From contig JBFJWU010000157.1 in NCBI GenBank assembly GCA_041623475.1, positions 1-7,677 of the forward strand: a DNA stretch of 7,677 nt, written 5' to 3'. The notes beneath the pieces were generated by a model that was not told where the DNA came from, searched no databases, and saw only the letters and a program-made list of their open reading frames with translations. Made by a program: the position numbers and the translations under genes. Position 1 is the first letter of the stretch; the number at the start of each line of letters is the position of its first letter. The DNA is from JBFJWU01 sp041623475 [NCBI: bacterium]. GTDB lineage: Bacteria; J088. Of the stretch, positions 1-6,921 are shown one piece after another.

Positions 1-11
1 ATCCCTTTGAA

Positions 12-806
12 CTAACCCCGCCAGTAGCTTCGTCTTAGAATTAAAGGTAACCGGAAGCGCGAGACAGGCGCGCCCATCACAATTGCACGGTCAGCTGGTG
101 CATCAAACCAATTCGGGATCTCAAATCCGTTCGCAAGCAGGCTTTCCCAGCAATTTTTGGTTATTTGTCCACGGGTACTGCTTTCGCCGAACGACATCAG
201 GCTGGACGACGTCACGAACAGCCGATGGCCATCTGGTTTCGTTACTTCCTTCTTCATCCGGTCCATGTCCTTGGCCCGTTCGATCTGATCGGGAAAATCC
301 TTTACCAGGTGTCGGATTACTTTTGCGCGAACGAACTGGTGGATCCAGATCATTTCGTAATTTGCTCTTTCCACATAAAGAATTCGATTTCGGTAGAGAA
401 CTTTCCCCGTCAGATTCTTCCGTTTTTCAAGCCTTGACCTGCGGCACATTAGAAATCCTGAAATCCTGGTATCGCGGGCCTGACGCACGGTCTTCAAGAC
501 CCGTCTTACCGGCCGCAAATTGATTTCGACGGGATACTTGTCGTCAATGCACCAGTAAATCCAATCCTCGTCGCTTATTCCATCCAATAACCCGGTTATC
601 GTATCGACGATCCCAGATGGTGTACGGACGAACTCGATATCATCTGACTCCTGACCCAAGTGCTCCTGAAACGGCACGCGAAAACGGAATGGATGATCTG
701 GCCAAAGTCTACGATACTGATAAATCATGTGCTCGGTAAGAATTCTATTGCGATCAAACGTTAGGATGATTGCTGGGAATTTTTTGTCGGACACATGACA
801 CTCCAT
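12..806 (-). CDS. Conserved-looking protein of unrecognised family, possible GT-A-like transferase
   Basis: The 264-residue product has no signal peptide or membrane segment and is rich in Arg, Lys and Trp, so it is probably cytoplasmic. I do not recognise the family. Residues 11-18 (PAIILTFD) look like a first beta strand, and an acidic cluster after a hydrophobic strand (WIYWCIDDK, residues 82-90) resembles the metal-binding DxD region of GT-A nucleotide-sugar transferases. A second distinctive patch is SFGESSTRGQIT (205-216), which could be a substrate loop. Its place beside a sulfotransferase and three glycosyltransferases supports a glycan role, but that is inference. It is transcribed divergently from that operon. 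Start choice is open: the ATG at 806 has no Shine-Dalgarno sequence, whereas the in-frame GTG at 794 (residue 5) has GGAG six bases upstream (801-804) and would give 260 residues. The TAG stop is at 12-14. Base composition is AT-rich compared with genes to the right. It could equally be an uncharacterised modifying enzyme. Confidence 0.72.
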   Translation of the reverse strand: MECHVSDKKFPAIILTFDRNRILTEHMIYQYRRLWPDHPFRFRVPFQEHLGQESDDIEFVRTPSGIVDTITGLLDGISDEDWIYWCIDDKYPVEINLRPVRRVLKTVRQARDTRISGFLMCRRSRLEKRKNLTGKVLYRNRILYVERANYEMIWIHQFVRAKVIRHLVKDFPDQIERAKDMDRMKKEVTKPDGHRLFVTSSSLMSFGESSTRGQITKNCWESLLANGFEIPNWFDAPADRAIVMGAPVSRFRLPLILRRSYWRG

Positions 807-922
807 TTGAATAGACCAGAAGACTTTGCCGATGAGAAAACTACAGTCTAATACTTTGCAACGGTATGTTTGTCATAAGACGCTCGGTGTCGACCGCCTG
901 CTGGCGCACTACAAGAGATCAC

Positions 923-1828
923 ATGGTTAACCTGGACAATGGACAAAACCTGACAGTTCATGTTGGCTTGCACAAAGCAGCCAGCACGTATCTGCAATCG
1001 GTTATCCCGGCAACTGACTTGGGGTTCTACCATCTGGACCGACCGCTTTATCGACAAATTGCCAGGGGTCCTTTTGACCGCGACGCGTTTGCTGCCGAAG
1101 TGCAGTCGAAAGTGTCATTTCCTGAGGATCGTCCGCTTCTGATTTCCAACGAGGGCCTCAGCGGACACTCACATGGATATGCCGAATTGGATCCGGAGGA
1201 TATCGCGAACAGAATCAAACAAGTCTGGCCGGCGACCAGGATTCTGCTGATAATTCGCAACCAATTGGATTACTTGATGTCTTTGTACACTTACAGAGTC
1301 GCGAATAAAGGTCTGGAAAGTGCTTCACTTCAAGAGTTTATTGACAGGGATGGGCCAGCGGGACTTTACGACAAACTCTGTTACGACGAACTTATCGCCA
1401 TGTACTATTCAATATTCGGTACCGACAATGTCCACATTCAGCCATTTGAAGACATCCGAATCGATCCTCTTGAATTCGTAAACAGGATTTTGAAATTTAG
1501 TGGGTCCGAACCGATCAAAGCAATCCCTGACACACCGGCAAACGTAAGCGTCAAGAACATCCCTGTCCTGAAGTTCTGGCGATTTGCAAACCGATTCCTG
1601 GCACCGGTTTGGCCGCTTCTGCCACGGCAGACCCGGCGTGACATTCTGCGACAAAAGACTGATATCAGCATCAGGTTGGGCTCATACTTTTCTGACAGCC
1701 CTAAATTAGAACCAGATTCTGCAATTCGCCGCGAAATTGCGGATCGGTATCGCAATTCAAATCGCCGGACAGAGAAACTCACCGGCATTGATTTGTCGAA
1801 ATACAATTACCCCGGCCTAAGCGATTGA
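923..1828 (+). CDS. PAPS-dependent sulfotransferase family protein
   Basis: This is a predicted cytoplasmic sulfotransferase moving sulfate from 3'-phosphoadenosine-5'-phosphosulfate, most likely onto a sugar hydroxyl given the neighbours. Counting from the ATG at 923 (301 residues), VHVGLHKAASTYLQ at 12-25 is the 5'-phosphosulfate-binding loop with its lysine at 18. RILLIIRNQLDYLMSLY at 106-122 fits the 3'-phosphate-binding element, with R112 and S120 at the expected positions. ISNEGLSG at 74-81 is another typical patch. The length suits the bacterial family. An ATG at 866 would add 19 residues (FVIRRSVSTACW...) unlike the family and lacks a ribosome-binding site. The ATG at 923 has a weak purine stretch (AAGAGA, 913-918) at about four bases and starts just before the first beta strand. 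The stop TGA overlaps the TTG of the next gene. It is first in the four-gene glycan operon. Its acceptor cannot be told from sequence. Confidence 0.87.
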   Translation: MVNLDNGQNLTVHVGLHKAASTYLQSVIPATDLGFYHLDRPLYRQIARGPFDRDAFAAEVQSKVSFPEDRPLLISNEGLSGHSHGYAELDPEDIANRIKQVWPATRILLIIRNQLDYLMSLYTYRVANKGLESASLQEFIDRDGPAGLYDKLCYDELIAMYYSIFGTDNVHIQPFEDIRIDPLEFVNRILKFSGSEPIKAIPDTPANVSVKNIPVLKFWRFANRFLAPVWPLLPRQTRRDILRQKTDISIRLGSYFSDSPKLEPDSAIRREIADRYRNSNRRTEKLTGIDLSKYNYPGLSD

Positions 1829-2829
1829 CCACAGCTAACAGACAGTTATATATTCCGTTTTCACACTTTACGGCCGACATTGGCGGGCCAGCAACGTTTA
1901 TGCGAAACCTGCAGTCATATATGGACGCCAACAACGTGCCCTATACGGATGATCCGGAATCGGGCGATGGAATTTTCTTTCCGATTACGTTTGACCACAG
2001 GGTTGTCGAACAATTTCGTCAGTCGGGTCGCCCAGTGATCCAGCGACTGGACGGCGTCTATTACGCCGACAAACACGGCTGGCGCTACCGGCGACTCAAC
2101 CGGCCGATGAAGAAGACGTATCTCCGTTTTGCCACGGATGTCGTGTTTCAAAGCGATTACAGCAGGCGGCAGGTCCATCATATGTTTGGGACCGGCGAAG
2201 GGTTGCGTACGTCGTGCGTTCGCAATGGTGCGGACCCGGCCATCTACTTCCCGGACCGGCAACGCACCCCGGACAGTTCGTTCCAGCTTGTCACAACAGG
2301 GCGTTTTCGTAACCCGGATATGATTGTGCCGATCGTCACGGCCCTGGATCTGCTGACCGCTGAGTTTTCATTTGAACTGACGGTGGTGGGTCCATTTCTG
2401 GACCAGTCGCTGCAGGATTCGGTACGGCGCGACTGGATCCGCTTTGCCGGGCCGATGGACCTGCCGCGGGTCGCCGAAACCCTTCGGCAGTCAGATATCT
2501 ATCTGTTTTCGTTTTTGAACCCGCCGTGCCCGAATGCGGTCATCGAAGCCGCCGCGACTGGACTGCCGGTCGTATCTTTTGACACCGGCTCGATGGCGGA
2601 ACTGGTCCCCCACGGCACAGGACTGCTGGCACCCATGCCGGATCGCCTGTTGCACCGCCCCGGTGACCTGTCACCGGATCTCCTGGCTGAAAAGATCCGA
2701 GCCTGCCTGCACGAGTATCCACGCTATCGGCAATTGGCCCTGGACCAGGTTGGCGAGTACACCATGGACACCTGTGCCGCCGGTTATGTCAAAGCGTTTC
2801 GGCAAGCATTGGATGGCAACGTCAGATGA
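1825..2829 (+). CDS. Glycosyltransferase family 4 (GT-B fold)
   Basis: This 334-residue GT-B enzyme probably adds one sugar from a nucleotide-sugar donor to a lipid- or glycan-linked acceptor on the inner face of the cytoplasmic membrane. The N-terminal half shows the acceptor-side glycine loop GGPATF (20-25), QRLDGVYY (73-80) and the VFQSDYSRRQV segment (107-117) seen in GT4 enzymes before the domain linker, then RNGAD (133-137). The C-terminal donor domain has LVTTGRF (155-161) and NPPCPNAVIEAAATGLPVV (232-250) followed by GSMAELV (255-261). E241 is the second glutamate of the EX7E pattern. The first position is proline, as in the group carrying a PCPN-type motif. I chose the TTG start because it overlaps the previous stop (TTGA) and keeps the GGPATF loop; the next ATG, at residue 26, would remove it. 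No Shine-Dalgarno sequence is visible, in line with translational coupling. Donor and linkage are unknown. Confidence 0.88.
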   Translation: MTTANRQLYIPFSHFTADIGGPATFMRNLQSYMDANNVPYTDDPESGDGIFFPITFDHRVVEQFRQSGRPVIQRLDGVYYADKHGWRYRRLNRPMKKTYLRFATDVVFQSDYSRRQVHHMFGTGEGLRTSCVRNGADPAIYFPDRQRTPDSSFQLVTTGRFRNPDMIVPIVTALDLLTAEFSFELTVVGPFLDQSLQDSVRRDWIRFAGPMDLPRVAETLRQSDIYLFSFLNPPCPNAVIEAAATGLPVVSFDTGSMAELVPHGTGLLAPMPDRLLHRPGDLSPDLLAEKIRACLHEYPRYRQLALDQVGEYTMDTCAAGYVKAFRQALDGNVR

Positions 2830-3836
2830 GCGCTCCTGCATTGGTCACGGTACTTCTGCCGGTGTACAACAGCGCCGGATTTGTCGGCACGGCGATTGAC
2901 AGCATTCGCAGCCAGACGTTCCGCGATTGGGAGCTGTTGATCATTGACGACGGGTCCAGCGACGACACCGCCCAGGTCATCCAGTCAATCAAGGACCCTC
3001 GAATCCGCCTGGAACGAAACAACCGGAATATGGGCCTGGCCGCGACACTGAACCGGGGCCTGGACATGACTGAATCGGCCTATATTGCGCGTATGGACGC
3101 GGATGATATCAGCCTGACTGCTCGATTGCAGCGGCAAGTCAGCTATCTGGACGAGAATCCCGATGTTGGGCTGGTCGGTACATGGGTGCGCAAGCAGAAG
3201 CTGTTGCGGTCCGGTCCGGAGCGCCAGCCGACAGACCCGGATGACATTGCCGCCGAACTGCTGTTTGCAAATTGTATTGCCCACCCCACGGTGATGCTAC
3301 GCCGCGAGGTTCTGGAAACCAACAAGCTGCGGTACGACCCTGACCTGGACACCTCCCAGGATTTCGAATTATGGACCCGCCTGGCCCGGGTATCAAGATT
3401 GGCTACGTTACCACAGGCACTGCTGGACTATGGCCAGGACAGCGGTAGTATTTCAGTGTCCCGGGCCGACAGACAACGCCAGAACCGCAGCGGGATCCTG
3501 ACCGGGCAGTTGCGCGACCTGGATCCGCAACTGGATGAAACAACGATCACAGCTCACGTCGAACTCAGCCTGGGGAACGGTGGGCCGCTGCGCGACCACC
3601 GGCAATTCTGCCGCTGGGTCGAGGCGTTGATGTCGCTGGCAGATCAACACGCGCACCTCAGTCGCCTGGCAGTCACTCGCGCCATAAGTCGCCGTATTTT
3701 TGACATTTATCCGCGGCCGGGGATTCGACGCGCTTCCGCGCTGAGAAAGCTGGCAGCGATTGCCGGGCAACGCATACCGTTGGCAAGCCTCGTCGTTCCC
3801 CGGAAGATTCGTAACTTTGTCCGGTACAAACTGTGA
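2826..3836 (+). CDS. Glycosyltransferase family 2 (GT-A fold)
   Basis: This is a 336-residue inverting-type GT2 enzyme, expected in the cytoplasm or at the membrane face. VTVLLPVYNSAGFV (7-20) is the first strand and nucleotide-binding loop. LLIIDDGSSDDT (37-48) holds the nucleotide-contacting DDGS. ARMDADDIS (88-96) contains the metal-binding DAD. HPTVMLRR (153-160) and the QDFELWTRL segment (178-186) follow the family pattern, with D179 where the catalytic base is usually found; the usual ED pair is QD here. The catalytic domain ends near residue 210, and the remaining 125 or so residues are a basic helical tail with no obvious membrane helix, possibly for acceptor or membrane contact. The ATG overlaps the preceding stop (ATGA) and the TGA stop overlaps the next GTG start, so it is tightly coupled on both sides. 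The exact sugar cannot be assigned. Confidence 0.92.
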   Translation: MSAPALVTVLLPVYNSAGFVGTAIDSIRSQTFRDWELLIIDDGSSDDTAQVIQSIKDPRIRLERNNRNMGLAATLNRGLDMTESAYIARMDADDISLTARLQRQVSYLDENPDVGLVGTWVRKQKLLRSGPERQPTDPDDIAAELLFANCIAHPTVMLRREVLETNKLRYDPDLDTSQDFELWTRLARVSRLATLPQALLDYGQDSGSISVSRADRQRQNRSGILTGQLRDLDPQLDETTITAHVELSLGNGGPLRDHRQFCRWVEALMSLADQHAHLSRLAVTRAISRRIFDIYPRPGIRRASALRKLAAIAGQRIPLASLVVPRKIRNFVRYKL

Positions 3837-5065
3837 CTGGCCCGCGCCTGGCAATGGTCACAAACAGCTATCCGTTCGGCGACGGCGAACAGTTTGTCAA
3901 GGCGGAACTGAACGCACTGGCCTGCCAGTTTTCGACGATTGACGTGTTTCCCGTCGAAGCCCTTCCAGATACCACCGGCAGATCGGTGCCCGCCAACGTC
4001 ACCGTACACAAACCGTTGCGAGCGCCCGATTCAGGTTCGAAACTGGGCGAGGCCCTGACAACCTGGAATGGACCATTACTGCCATGGCTGCGTGAGGCGC
4101 TGGCGCACCCCAACCAGGTCGCAGTTGGGACTCGTAAACGCGCCTGGCTTCGTGGCCTCGTGGATGCCCGGTTGGCCTGGCGCCGTCCAGAGCTGCGCAG
4201 TTACTTGCAGGATGGGCAGGCAGGCTCGGCGATTTATTTTTACTGGGGCCTGCCACTTACGGGGATCATTGCCAGCAGCCGCGCCAAAGCTGCTGCGGTG
4301 GTCCGTTTCCACGGCTATGACCTCTACCTCGACCGCAACGAAGGCTACATTCCATTACGCGGTCAGGTCGCCTGTTCGGCGCAGCACCTGGTCTTTGTGT
4401 CTCGGCACGGTATGGACCATTTTGTCGATCACTACGGCAATGCAGAACGATGCCGCGTCATGCGCCTTGGGACACCTGACATGGGCGTGGGGCCCGACCC
4501 GAATGGGCAACCTGTACAACTGGTCAGTTGCGCAAGATTGGTGCCGTTGAAACGGATCCCGCTGTTGGCGCGAGCCCTGCAGCAGCTTGACCGACCGGTT
4601 TGCTGGACCCATTTTGGTGACGGCCCGGACCGGGCCGATCTGGAGTCCGCCTGCCGGAATCCGCGTGACGGATTGCAGATCAACCTGAAGGGCGACGTAC
4701 CGCACGAACAACTGCTGGACTGGTACAGGAACCACCCGGTCCACATGTTTGTAAATGCAAGCACAACCGAGGGCCTGCCCGTATCCGTCATGGAGGCGAT
4801 GTCATTCGGTATTCCGGTGCTGGCAACAGATGTGGGCGGTACGGCAGAGCTGGTATCAGGTGACGGCGGCATGCTGATGCCTGCAAACATTGATCAGAAC
4901 CTGCTGGCCGAGAATCTTGCATCTGCTATTGACCGGGTTCTTGCCAGTCCCGAAATGCGCCAGCGCGCGCGCCGCCAATGGCAGGACGTTGCCAGTGGCG
5001 AAACCAACAATGCAGCTTTTGCCAGGTGGCTGGCCACGGTTGCGGCCGACGGGGTCAACCGGTAA
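3833..5065 (+). CDS. Glycosyltransferase family 4 (GT-B fold), last gene of glycan operon
   Basis: This is a 410-residue retaining-type GT-B glycosyltransferase. GEQFVKAEL (18-26) is the N-terminal motif of GT4 enzymes acting on polysaccharide intermediates. RFHGYDLY (158-165) and FVSRHGMDHF (188-197) mark the end of the acceptor domain. The donor domain has VSCARLVPLKRI (231-242), where the lysine contacting the donor phosphate is expected, then HFGDGPDR (260-267), LKGDVPHEQLLDWY (286-299), and a full EX7E motif with E313 and E321 in TTEGLPVSVMEAMSFGIPV, followed by DVGGTAELV. GTG is taken as the start because it overlaps the previous stop (GTGA); an in-frame ATG at 3854 would shorten the protein by seven residues and also keeps the motifs. 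No Shine-Dalgarno sequence is visible for either. The 3' end overlaps the convergent aminopeptidase gene by 11 bases. It probably adds another sugar to the same glycan as the two preceding transferases. Confidence 0.9.
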   Translation: MTGPRLAMVTNSYPFGDGEQFVKAELNALACQFSTIDVFPVEALPDTTGRSVPANVTVHKPLRAPDSGSKLGEALTTWNGPLLPWLREALAHPNQVAVGTRKRAWLRGLVDARLAWRRPELRSYLQDGQAGSAIYFYWGLPLTGIIASSRAKAAAVVRFHGYDLYLDRNEGYIPLRGQVACSAQHLVFVSRHGMDHFVDHYGNAERCRVMRLGTPDMGVGPDPNGQPVQLVSCARLVPLKRIPLLARALQQLDRPVCWTHFGDGPDRADLESACRNPRDGLQINLKGDVPHEQLLDWYRNHPVHMFVNASTTEGLPVSVMEAMSFGIPVLATDVGGTAELVSGDGGMLMPANIDQNLLAENLASAIDRVLASPEMRQRARRQWQDVASGETNNAAFARWLATVAADGVNR

Positions 5066-6179
5066 TCAGGTTTTCCGGGTTGAGGCCCTGCAGGTCGTCC
5101 GGAACAAATAGTCCGTCCTTGCGCACTGTTTCGCCATCGAAACGAACCTCGCCACCACCGTAGTCGGCGCGCTGGATCAGAACCAGGTCCCAGTGGATCT
5201 TTGACCGGTTGCCATTGTCGGCGATTTCGTAGGCCTGCCCGGGGGTAAAGTGCAGGCTGCCCGCGATTTTTTCATCGAACAGGATGTCCCGCATCGGATC
5301 GCGGACATAGGGATTGAATCCCAGGCTGAATTCGCCAACATAACGGGCACCTTCATCGGTATCGAAGACCTCGTTCAGGCGGGTGACATCACCGTCGCAC
5401 GTTGCGTCGACAATCTTGCCGTTTTTGAATTCCAGGCGAACATCGTTGTAACTGACACCCTCATAAATGGTCGGGGTGTTGTAGTGAATGACACCATTGA
5501 CACTGTCGCGAACCGGAGCGGTAAAACATTCGCCGTCCGGGATGTTTCGTTCGCCGAAACAGGGAATGACAGGAATGTCCCGGATCGAAAAACGCAGGTC
5601 AGTGTCACCCGGCCCCAACAGCTCAACCTGGTCCGCGGCTTCCATACGGGCCTGAAGCGGCTTTGTCATGTTCTGCATATGGCCGTAGTCCATTGTGCAG
5701 ACATCAAAATAGAACTTTTCGAACGCTTCGGTAGACAGTCCGGCCGCCTGGGCCATTCCGGGTGTCGGCCAGCGCAGCACAACCCATTTCGTCTTCGGAA
5801 CACGAATCTTCATATGGACCGGCTCCAGGACGTGCTCCCTGTACAGGCGCATCTGTTCGGCAGGAACATCCGACAACTCGTTCGAATTATTGCCCCCGCG
5901 AACACCGATGTACGCCTGCATTCGTTCCATCTGGTACGCTTCGATTTCGCCCCACAGGCGAAATCCGTCGGCACCCATGGATTTGACCAGTTTGCGACTG
6001 ATTCGATTGTCAGATGTCGAGACCAGTGGCGTCGCACCTGCCGCTGCCACGGCTTCGATCAGCGCCTCGACGAATGCATCCGGAGCACCGGTTGCATTGA
6101 TGTAGACGGCTTCCCCGGATTGCAGGCGGCAGGAATGGTTGACCAGGACATCTGCCAGTTTGGTAAATCGTGAATCCAT
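5055..6179 (-). CDS. M29 family (thermophilic-type) metallo-aminopeptidase
   Basis: This is a predicted dinuclear-metal aminopeptidase of MEROPS family M29 (AmpS/AmpT/PepS type), cytoplasmic, removing N-terminal residues from peptides. It is 374 residues from the ATG at 6179, within the usual family length. The N-terminal domain includes the SGEAVYINAT strand. Candidate metal and catalytic residues are E217 in IPDGECFTAP, E283 in GEFSLGFNP, H310 in GSLHFTPG, Y317, and H329 with D331 in IHWDLV; order and approximate spacing match the family. The start at 6179 follows AGGGG (6184-6188) at four bases, and that site overlaps the stop codon of the upstream gene. An in-frame extension to 6230 would lie inside that gene and is rejected. 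It is seven bases downstream of the b561-like gene, so the two are probably cotranscribed. Its substrate, and any link to the membrane partner, is unknown. The family call is firm. Confidence 0.93.
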   Translation of the reverse strand: MDSRFTKLADVLVNHSCRLQSGEAVYINATGAPDAFVEALIEAVAAAGATPLVSTSDNRISRKLVKSMGADGFRLWGEIEAYQMERMQAYIGVRGGNNSNELSDVPAEQMRLYREHVLEPVHMKIRVPKTKWVVLRWPTPGMAQAAGLSTEAFEKFYFDVCTMDYGHMQNMTKPLQARMEAADQVELLGPGDTDLRFSIRDIPVIPCFGERNIPDGECFTAPVRDSVNGVIHYNTPTIYEGVSYNDVRLEFKNGKIVDATCDGDVTRLNEVFDTDEGARYVGEFSLGFNPYVRDPMRDILFDEKIAGSLHFTPGQAYEIADNGNRSKIHWDLVLIQRADYGGGEVRFDGETVRKDGLFVPDDLQGLNPENLITG

Positions 6180-6183
6180 ACTG

Positions 6184-6188
6184 CCCCT
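6184..6188 (-). promoter_or_regulatory. Ribosome-binding site of the M29 aminopeptidase gene
   Basis: Read on the minus strand, AGGGG sits four bases before the ATG at 6179 and overlaps the TAG stop (6187-6189) of the gene before it. It decides the start against the longer reading frame. Confidence 0.6.
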
Positions 6189-6789
6189 ATTTGATGGCGA
6201 CTGAAATATAGGCGCCCAACAAGGCACCATACGTCACAGTAGCGCCGGCACCATGCAACCCGGAATAGAGGTTGTATTCGTCGGTATCAAAATTTGCGGC
6301 ACGTTCGGAAATCAAATAGCCCGCAACCGGCATCAGACCCATACCGATCCCGTGTACCCACGCCAACCGCCGGTGAACTGAAATCGTGTCGCGCTCCTCG
6401 TACTCATCCTCCAGTTTAGGTGCAAAAATCGCCAGCGACGCACCGGTCCAGTAACTGGTGAACGCTGCGACCCCCATTCCCAGATGGGCCTTGCGCAGTT
6501 TTTCCTGTTTCTGGATTGACGAACGGAAATTTTTCTTGTCGTAAAACAGCGCCCAGCCCAGTGCAACCTGTGCGGTCAACAAACCCAGGGTTCCGTACCC
6601 GACCGCCTGATGGACTTGCAGCATATTGTGGCGTTTCTGCAACTGCAGGTCCGCCTCGCTCGGTCCATCAGACACCGGAATCAGGAACGGGTCTACCTCG
6701 TCAGCACCGACGTGGGCAACCGGTGCCATGGCCAACCCGACGGCCAGCAGGCACAGGGCTGGAATGTGCAATTTACGGGAACGTGTCAC
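6187..6789 (-). CDS. Exported four-helix membrane protein, cytochrome b561-like haem-histidine pattern
   Basis: This is a 200-residue inner-membrane protein. Counting from the GTG at 6789, residues 1-29 form a Sec signal peptide: a basic start (TRSRK), a hydrophobic core, and a likely cut after HVGA. An acidic periplasmic stretch follows, then four hydrophobic helices at about 60-82, 102-123, 144-161 and 176-198. Each begins with a histidine: H60 (VHQAVGYG), H102 (KAHLGMG), H146 (WVHGIGMG) and H179 (LHGAGATV). With the N-terminus outside, H60 and H146 fall near the periplasmic face and H102 and H179 near the cytoplasmic face, the arrangement of two bis-His haems in cytochrome b561. A transmembrane electron-transfer role is therefore inferred. 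Start choice: TTG at 6795 is only three bases from AAAGGG (6799-6804), while GTG at 6789 is nine bases away, so GTG is preferred. The M29 gene follows after seven bases. A non-haem membrane protein is the alternative. Confidence 0.82.
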   Translation of the reverse strand: MTRSRKLHIPALCLLAVGLAMAPVAHVGADEVDPFLIPVSDGPSEADLQLQKRHNMLQVHQAVGYGTLGLLTAQVALGWALFYDKKNFRSSIQKQEKLRKAHLGMGVAAFTSYWTGASLAIFAPKLEDEYEERDTISVHRRLAWVHGIGMGLMPVAGYLISERAANFDTDEYNLYSGLHGAGATVTYGALLGAYISVAIK

Positions 6790-6836
6790 CGGCAAAAACC
6801 CTTTGGGAAGTCAACGTGTTTCAGACAAGTTGGGTC

Positions 6837-6866
6837 AGGGTAGTCAATCCCGCCATTCGTTGTCAA
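6837..6866 (-). promoter_or_regulatory. Candidate sigma70-type promoter for the b561-like/M29 gene pair
   Basis: On the minus strand a perfect -35 TTGACA (6861-6866) is followed after 18 bases by TACCCT (6837-6842), which matches the -10 consensus at only three of six positions. A start near 6830 would leave a leader of about 40 bases carrying the AAAGGG ribosome site. The weak -10 keeps this tentative. Confidence 0.3.
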
Positions 6867-6892
6867 CCGTTGGCCAAAGCCACATCGGCGAA

Positions 6893-6921
6893 TTGCAAAA
6901 CCATGCAAGCAAGTATATACT
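6893..6921 (+). promoter_or_regulatory. Predicted sigma70-type promoter of the TetR/TolC operon
   Basis: TTGCAA (6893-6898, four of six matches to the -35 consensus) is separated by 17 bases from TATACT (6916-6921, five of six matches to the -10 consensus). The predicted transcription start is about 6928, only three bases before the ATG at 6931. The -10 element lies inside the palindrome 6904-6929, so a repressor bound there would block RNA polymerase directly. Confidence 0.5.

Noticed and set aside
83-523. Plus-strand open frame of 146 codons at the left end
   Set aside because: It is antisense to the 12-806 gene, has no ribosome-binding site and no coherent motif.
847-852. TCTAAT as a -10 element for the glycan operon
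   Set aside because: It matches the consensus well, but the best -35 candidate (TTTGCC, 825-830) matches at only three of six positions with a 16-base spacer, so it is not strong enough to list.
895-906. Short hairpin CGCC-TGCT-GGCG upstream of the sulfotransferase start
   Set aside because: A 4-bp stem is expected by chance in this sequence and has no T-run or other context.
866-922. 19-residue N-terminal extension of the sulfotransferase
   Set aside because: There is no ribosome site before 866, the residues do not resemble the family, and the phosphosulfate-binding fold starts just after the ATG at 923.
5250-6173. Plus-strand open frame of 307 codons
   Set aside because: It lies wholly antisense to the M29 aminopeptidase, whose product carries the family motifs. 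The antisense product has no recognisable motif.
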